Shown: piece by piece, positions 13,416 to 17,240 of the stretch
Position numbering within the stretch: the stretch's first letter is position 1
How the letters are laid out: each line of letters opens with the position of its first letter
Assembly (NCBI GenBank): GCA_023260375.1
Contig: JALQVK010000126.1
Span: 1 to 17,240, forward strand
Source: Rhodoluna sp.
Lineage (GTDB): Bacteria; Actinomycetota; Actinomycetes; Actinomycetales; Microbacteriaceae
Direction: 5' to 3'
Length of the DNA: 17,240 nt
Notes under the pieces: generated by a model
Seen by the model: the letters and a program-made list of their open reading frames with translations, nothing else
Told to the model about the DNA's origin: nothing
The model's database searches: none
Made by a program: the position numbers and the translations under genes

Positions 13416-13421
13416 GAGGTT

Positions 13422-14492
13422 ATGTCCATGCTTTTTGAACCGATTTCTGTGAGAAACCTCACCACCCGCAACCGAATTTGGATTCCACCAATGTGCCAGT
13501 ATTCCTGCGACGAGCAAGACGGAGTGGTTGGCAACTGGGCAATCGTGCATTACAGCACCTTTGCAAAGGGTGGTGCAGGTCTGGTGATTGCAGAGGCTAC
13601 GGGAGTTAGCCCAATCGGCAGAATTAGTCCATGGTGTGCGGGGCTTTGGAACGACGAACAGCAAATAGCTTGGGAGGCCGTTGTTGATTCGGTACACCTT
13701 AATGGCGGAAAAATTGGGATTCAGCTGGCTCACGCTGGTCGCAAAGGTTCAACCCACGCCGAATGGACTGGTCATGGTTCAGTGAGCATTGAAGCTGGTG
13801 GTTGGGAGACAGTTTCGGCATCCAATCTGGCCTTTGAAGGGTACGCAGCTCCCCGAGCTTTGGATCTGGAAGAACTTGAAGGAATCAAGAACGAGTTTGT
13901 GGCTTCGGCAAAACGTGCAGTTGCTGCCGGTTTCGATCTTGTAGAAATCCATGCCGCCCACGGTTATCTCATGCACCAATTTCTTTCCCCGATTTCCAAC
14001 AACCGAGCCGACATCTATGGAGGTTCCCTAGAAAACCGAGCTCGACTCCTAGTCGAAACTGTTATTTCAGTGCGGGCTGCTATCGGCGACGACCTGCCTC
14101 TGGCAGTTCGTTTTTCGGCAACCGACTGGATTGAAGGCGGGTGGACCGAGTCAGACACCGCGATAGTTGCCAAGTGGTGCTTGGAGGCTGGTGCCGACCT
14201 CTTTGATATCTCAACAGCCGGGCTTTCACTCGCTCAGAAGATCGCGGTAGGGCCTGGTTTCCAGGTTCCATTCGCCGAGTATGTTGCAGAAAAAGTGGAT
14301 GCACCGGTTTCCGCAGTTGGCATGATTACAACTGGGACTCAGGCCGAGGAAATTTTGCAAAAGGGAATTGTTGATGTGGTGATGATCGGTAGGGCCGCCT
14401 TAGGTGACCCCTACTGGCCGATTCGAGCAGCCAAAGAGCTCGGTGACGAAATCGACTACGTACCGAACCGAATGAAGCGAGCCATTTTTTAG
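13422..14492 (+). CDS. Old yellow enzyme family NADPH dehydrogenase (YqjM/NamA type)
   Basis: This 356-residue FMN-dependent ene-reductase reduces activated C=C bonds with NADPH. It has the YqjM-class features: Cys25 and Tyr27 in PPMCQYS, a QLAHAGRKGS loop (101-110), the substrate-anion pair His177 and His180 in EIHAAHGYL with Tyr182, FLSPISNNRAD, YGGSLENRARL (199-209), and AVRFSATDW with Arg230. The C-terminal FMN phosphate-binding part includes VGMITTG and MIGRAALGDPYWP. The physiological substrate is unknown; a role in xenobiotic or oxidative stress is typical for the family. ATG 13422 is preferred over ATG 13428 because of the TAGGCT element seven bases before it. The stop overlaps the convergent CNNM gene in TTAG. 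Confidence 0.94.
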   Translation: MSMLFEPISVRNLTTRNRIWIPPMCQYSCDEQDGVVGNWAIVHYSTFAKGGAGLVIAEATGVSPIGRISPWCAGLWNDEQQIAWEAVVDSVHLNGGKIGIQLAHAGRKGSTHAEWTGHGSVSIEAGGWETVSASNLAFEGYAAPRALDLEELEGIKNEFVASAKRAVAAGFDLVEIHAAHGYLMHQFLSPISNNRADIYGGSLENRARLLVETVISVRAAIGDDLPLAVRFSATDWIEGGWTESDTAIVAKWCLEAGADLFDISTAGLSLAQKIAVGPGFQVPFAEYVAEKVDAPVSAVGMITTGTQAEEILQKGIVDVVMIGRAALGDPYWPIRAAKELGDEIDYVPNRMKRAIF

Positions 14493-15529
14493 TCACGTTT
14501 GGTGGCGTCTTGAACTTCGCCAACCAGCTCTTCGAGGATGTCCTCTAGGAACAAAACGCCAACAACTTTTCCACCACGGTTGAAAACACGGGCCAGATGG
14601 GCATCAACTCGTCTCATGCTGGCTAGTGCATCTTCAAGTTCCATGGTGGCGGGCAAAGAAATCATCGACCGGATTCGCTTGGTCGGAACGGCGTCGTCCA
14701 TTTCGTCCAAGTCCAAATCGAGGACGTCTTTGAGGTGAAGGTAGCCGGCAAGGTCGCCATCTTCATCGGTTAGCGGATAGCGCGAGTAACCGACCTTCGA
14801 AACTGCAACTTCGATTTCACGCGGGGTCACAGTTTCTGGGAATGAAATAACATCGCCCAGTTTGACGGCAATATCGCGAACCTTTTTCTCGGTGAATTCG
14901 AAGGTATTGCTAATCGTGCCAGAGGCATCGCTTAGAACTCCCTCGCGAGTGGAGTGTTCAACAATGTCTTCTACCTGATCCAGCGTGTAGGCGCTGTTCG
15001 CTTCGTCTTTGGCGCGCACTCCGAAAATACGCAAGACACCGTTGGCGGTTGCATTAAGTGCAATCACGATAGGTTTCACCACAAGTGCCAGACCGTAAAG
15101 CATTGGAACTAGAACGAGTGCGGCACGTTCCGGAATCGAGAAGGAAATGTTCTTCGGAACCATTTCACCGACAACAACGTGCAGGAACGAAACCAGTACC
15201 AAGGTGATCGCGAACGCCACCGATGCCACGCCATTTTCACTCAAGCCAGTTGCAAGAAGCAGCGGTTCGAGCAGGTGGTGAATGCTCGGCTCAACAATCA
15301 GCAAGATCAGCAGAGAACAGATGGTTACACCGAGTTGAGCGGTAGCTAGCAGCAGCGAAACTCGTTCCATGCCCTTGATGGTTAGCTGTGCTGGTCTGGA
15401 ACCAGCCTCGGCGCGTGGTTCAATTTGTGCTCGCTTAGCCGAAATCAAGGCGAACTCAGACGCCACGAAAAAGCCATTACCCAGCAACAAAAACAGGAAA
15501 GCCCAAAGGCCACCGATTGGGTCAGTCAT
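14489..15529 (-). CDS. CNNM/CorC-type transmembrane protein with CBS pair (short form)
   Basis: This 346-residue membrane protein has an N-terminal CNNM (DUF21) transmembrane domain (hydrophobic segments at about 7-25, 58-80, 96-120 and 138-160; signature FVASEFALIS and GEMVPKNISFSIPERAA). Two CBS domains follow (SRYPLTDEDGDLAGYLHLKDVL, later VFNRGGKVVGVLFLEDILEELVGE). It ends there without the C-terminal CorC_HlyC domain that its upstream neighbour has. The family is linked to Mg2+/Co2+ export or homeostasis; the older name hemolysin C is misleading. The ATG overlaps the stop of the upstream paralogue by 8 bases (ATGACTGA), so both are probably translated together and may form a hetero-oligomer. 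Confidence 0.9.
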   Translation of the reverse strand: MTDPIGGLWAFLFLLLGNGFFVASEFALISAKRAQIEPRAEAGSRPAQLTIKGMERVSLLLATAQLGVTICSLLILLIVEPSIHHLLEPLLLATGLSENGVASVAFAITLVLVSFLHVVVGEMVPKNISFSIPERAALVLVPMLYGLALVVKPIVIALNATANGVLRIFGVRAKDEANSAYTLDQVEDIVEHSTREGVLSDASGTISNTFEFTEKKVRDIAVKLGDVISFPETVTPREIEVAVSKVGYSRYPLTDEDGDLAGYLHLKDVLDLDLDEMDDAVPTKRIRSMISLPATMELEDALASMRRVDAHLARVFNRGGKVVGVLFLEDILEELVGEVQDATKRD

Positions 15530-16832
15530 CGTTCACCTCAAGTTCGTCTGGGGTGAAGCGAACTCGGTCAACTCGGCGACCGTCCATGCGCTCAACTTTG
15601 AGTACACCGTTTTCGATACGAACCTCATCACCACGAAGAGGAATTCGTCCTAGTTCACTCATGATGAAACCACCGACGGTTTCGTACGCACCGTCGTCTG
15701 GAACCTTGATGGCCATTTCGGCAAGTTCGTCTGGGCGAGTCATACCTGGGAACAAAACCGATTCGTTGACACCCCGAATGATTCCTGCCTTGGCACGGTC
15801 ATGTTCGTCGGCAAGTTCACCAACTAGCTCCTCAACCAAGTCTTCGAGGGTCACGAGCCCGGCAGTGCCACCATATTCATCGACCACGATTGCTAACTGA
15901 AGCCCCTTGGCCCGAAGTTCTACCATCAGGGCTTCGAGCCCCATGGTTTCAGGAACCCGAATTGCCTCGACCAAAATCGCCCCGACCGGAACCTCAGCTC
16001 GTTTTTCACGGGGAACCGCAGCGGCCTGTTTTACGTGAGCAATTCCAAGGACGCTGTCGCTGTCGCCGTCGATAACCGGAAACCTGGAGTGGCCTGTTTT
16101 GTTTGTTAGTGCAACGACGTCTTCGACCGTTTGCTCTCGATCGATCGTAAACATGCGGGGCCTAGGGGTCATTACGTCGGCTGCCGTGAGTTGGCTCAGC
16201 GCCAGAGTCTTCGTTAGAAGCGTGGCGGTATGTGCATCCAAAGCACCCATCAGCGCGGATCGCCTTACCAGCGAGGAAAGTTCCTCAGCCGTGCGTGAAG
16301 AACTCAGCTCTTCCTTTGGCTCAATACCGAAAAGCCGAACAATGCCGTTACCAACGGTGTTGAGTGCAACCAACATCCAGCCTGTAATCCAGGTAAACCC
16401 AATCTGAATTCGAACTACAAATTTATTGGTTTCAAGCGGCAGGGTTAGCGCCAACTTTTTGGGAACCAGTTCACCAATCAGGGTTGAAAAAAGGGTGGCA
16501 ATGAACATGCCCACCGCGAGCGCCAGACCTTGAACCACAGTTTGCGATACGCCAAGATTAAAAAACGCCGGGGCCAACAAGTTGGAGAGTGCTGGCTCGG
16601 CAAGAAAACCGGTCAACATCGTGGTTAGCGTGATTCCTAGCTGAGCCCCAGAAAGGTGGGTGCTGGTTTTCCGAAGTGCACGGATGGTGGGACCAAGATT
16701 TTTTTCCCCGCGAGATGCCCGCGCCTCGAGCTCGTTTCTCTCCAAATTGATCATGGAAAACTCGCTGGCAACGAAAATTCCGGTGCCTACGGTGAGTAAG
16801 AACCCAACCCCGAGTAATAACCAGTCATTCAT
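15522..16832 (-). CDS. CNNM/CorC/HlyC-type transmembrane protein with CBS pair and CorC_HlyC domain
   Basis: This protein has 436 residues from ATG 16832. A CNNM transmembrane domain comes first (FVASEFSMINLERNELEARA; GELVPKKLAL), then a CBS pair (VMTPRPRMFTIDRE, HSRFPVIDGDSDSVLGIAHVKQ; LQLAIVVDEYGGTAGLVTLEDLVEELVGE), then the C-terminal CorC_HlyC domain (DDGAYETVGGFIMSELGRIP). It is a full-length member of the family tied to divalent cation efflux. A TTG at 16844 would add four residues but overlaps the likely -10 (TATGCT, 16849-16844), so ATG is preferred, with a leader of only a few bases. It overlaps the shorter paralogue by 8 bases and is divergent from kgd. Confidence 0.92.
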   Translation of the reverse strand: MNDWLLLGVGFLLTVGTGIFVASEFSMINLERNELEARASRGEKNLGPTIRALRKTSTHLSGAQLGITLTTMLTGFLAEPALSNLLAPAFFNLGVSQTVVQGLALAVGMFIATLFSTLIGELVPKKLALTLPLETNKFVVRIQIGFTWITGWMLVALNTVGNGIVRLFGIEPKEELSSSRTAEELSSLVRRSALMGALDAHTATLLTKTLALSQLTAADVMTPRPRMFTIDREQTVEDVVALTNKTGHSRFPVIDGDSDSVLGIAHVKQAAAVPREKRAEVPVGAILVEAIRVPETMGLEALMVELRAKGLQLAIVVDEYGGTAGLVTLEDLVEELVGELADEHDRAKAGIIRGVNESVLFPGMTRPDELAEMAIKVPDDGAYETVGGFIMSELGRIPLRGDEVRIENGVLKVERMDGRRVDRVRFTPDELEVNDD

Positions 16833-16843
16833 ATGTAAAGCCA

Positions 16844-16881
16844 AGCATACCCGCCCCTTATTGCCACTAGGCTAGTAGGGT
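16844..16881. promoter_or_regulatory. Divergent promoter region between CNNM genes and kgd
   Basis: This gap holds TATGCT on the minus strand (16849-16844, 11 bases before ATG 16832) for the CNNM pair. For kgd, TAGGCT (16868-16873) and TAGGGT (16876-16881) are plus-strand -10 candidates. The core CTAGGCTAG at 16867-16875 reads as a -10 on both strands, as at 13409-13415. Confidence 0.4.
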
Positions 16882-16900
16882 CTAACGTTACGACGAAGAG

Positions 16901-17240
16901 GTGGTTACGCTGTCTGATTTAAGCGAAAATTCGCAGGCAGAAGGAGAATTCGGCGCCAACGAATGGCTAGTCGAAGAAATGTACGAGAAGTACAAAGAAA
17001 ACCCTGAATCGGTGGATAAAGCCTGGTGGCCTATCCTTGAGCGCATGCAACACGGTCTGCCTGGTGGCGACGTGTCAGGAGCCTCAAACCCAGTGGTAGC
17101 GCCGATTTCAACACCAGTTGCACCAACCCCAGTCGTGGCTCCAGCCCCAGTTGAAGTTCCAACCCAAGTCGTAGCCAAAACTACTCGGGTAGAGGCCAAA
17201 GCAGCCCCAATTCCGGCCCAGGCTCCCGTTACCGGTTCAA
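16901..17240 (+). CDS. kgd: Multifunctional 2-oxoglutarate decarboxylase/dehydrogenase (N-terminus, cut by window edge)
   Basis: 113 codons are visible. After a short variable start comes FGANEWLVEEMYEKYKENPE (about residues 17-36), then SVDKAWWPILE. This is the E1 N-terminal segment typical of actinobacterial Kgd/OdhA/SucA. A long Ala/Pro/Val-rich linker follows (APTPVVAPAPVEVP and on). In the family this linker leads to an E2-like acyltransferase domain fused to the thiamine-diphosphate E1 domain; those lie beyond the window. The enzyme works in the TCA cycle. The start is uncertain: GTG 16901 has no spaced ribosome site, whereas CTG 16910 has AAGAGG about eight bases upstream and would give MSDLSENSQ. 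No stop is present before the edge. Confidence 0.9.
   Translation, partial: MVTLSDLSENSQAEGEFGANEWLVEEMYEKYKENPESVDKAWWPILERMQHGLPGGDVSGASNPVVAPISTPVAPTPVVAPAPVEVPTQVVAKTTRVEAKAAPIPAQAPVTGS

Noticed and set aside
1-17240. CRISPR array, insertion sequence or prophage
   Set aside because: I found no regularly spaced direct repeats, transposase, terminal inverted repeats or phage genes.

Overview
The window looks like chromosome from a small-genome actinobacterium, most probably of the family Microbacteriaceae and perhaps one of the freshwater Luna-type lineages (Rhodoluna/Aquiluna). This is inferred from the mid-range base composition, the very tight packing, the many GTG/TTG starts, the actinobacterial-type tad locus, and the start of a Kgd/SucA gene with the actinobacterial FGANEWLVEEMY opening. 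I could not search a database, so the genus is a guess. I see no insertion sequence, prophage, CRISPR array or integration site. No stretch over 300 bases lacks a gene.

Layout. 1-573 (minus): 5' part of prfB (release factor 2). 606-1796 (plus): MFS transporter, divergent from prfB. 1780-5119 (minus): compact seven-gene tad (Flp-pilus/type II secretion-like) operon, read in the order tadA, tadB, tadC, a 50-residue pilin-like gene, and three TadE/TadG-like minor pseudopilins. 5197-5282 (plus): tRNA-Leu(UAG), followed by a strong bidirectional hairpin terminator. 5324-8756 (minus): ung, a PAT-type GNAT acetyltransferase and a secreted subtilisin-family protease. 8815-10011 (plus): M20 amidohydrolase. 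10108-12615 (plus): metY-metX, the acetylhomoserine route to homocysteine. 12612-13403 (minus): NAD(P)H-hydrate dehydratase. 13422-14492 (plus): YqjM-type ene-reductase. 14489-16832 (minus): a pair of CNNM/CorC-type membrane proteins. 16901-end (plus): N-terminus of the 2-oxoglutarate decarboxylase/dehydrogenase Kgd.

How the parts relate. The tad genes overlap or nearly abut and should form one translationally coupled unit for a cell-surface pilus or secretion apparatus. metX makes O-acetylhomoserine and metY sulfhydrylates it. The two CNNM proteins overlap by 8 bases and probably act together in divalent cation handling. The other genes are housekeeping functions with no obvious common pathway.

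The most striking signals are in how genes start and stop. Seven genes have a TANNNT-type (or GATAAT) -10 hexamer placed 6-7 bases before the start codon, which predicts leaderless mRNAs. Some divergent gene pairs share a nearly self-complementary CTAG-N-CTAG core that can serve as -10 on both strands. Two convergent gene pairs end in the same 4-base overlap, TTAG. The pilin-like 50-residue gene (2801-2953) is easily missed and is the best candidate for an under-described component. I did not find a convincing wholly new system.
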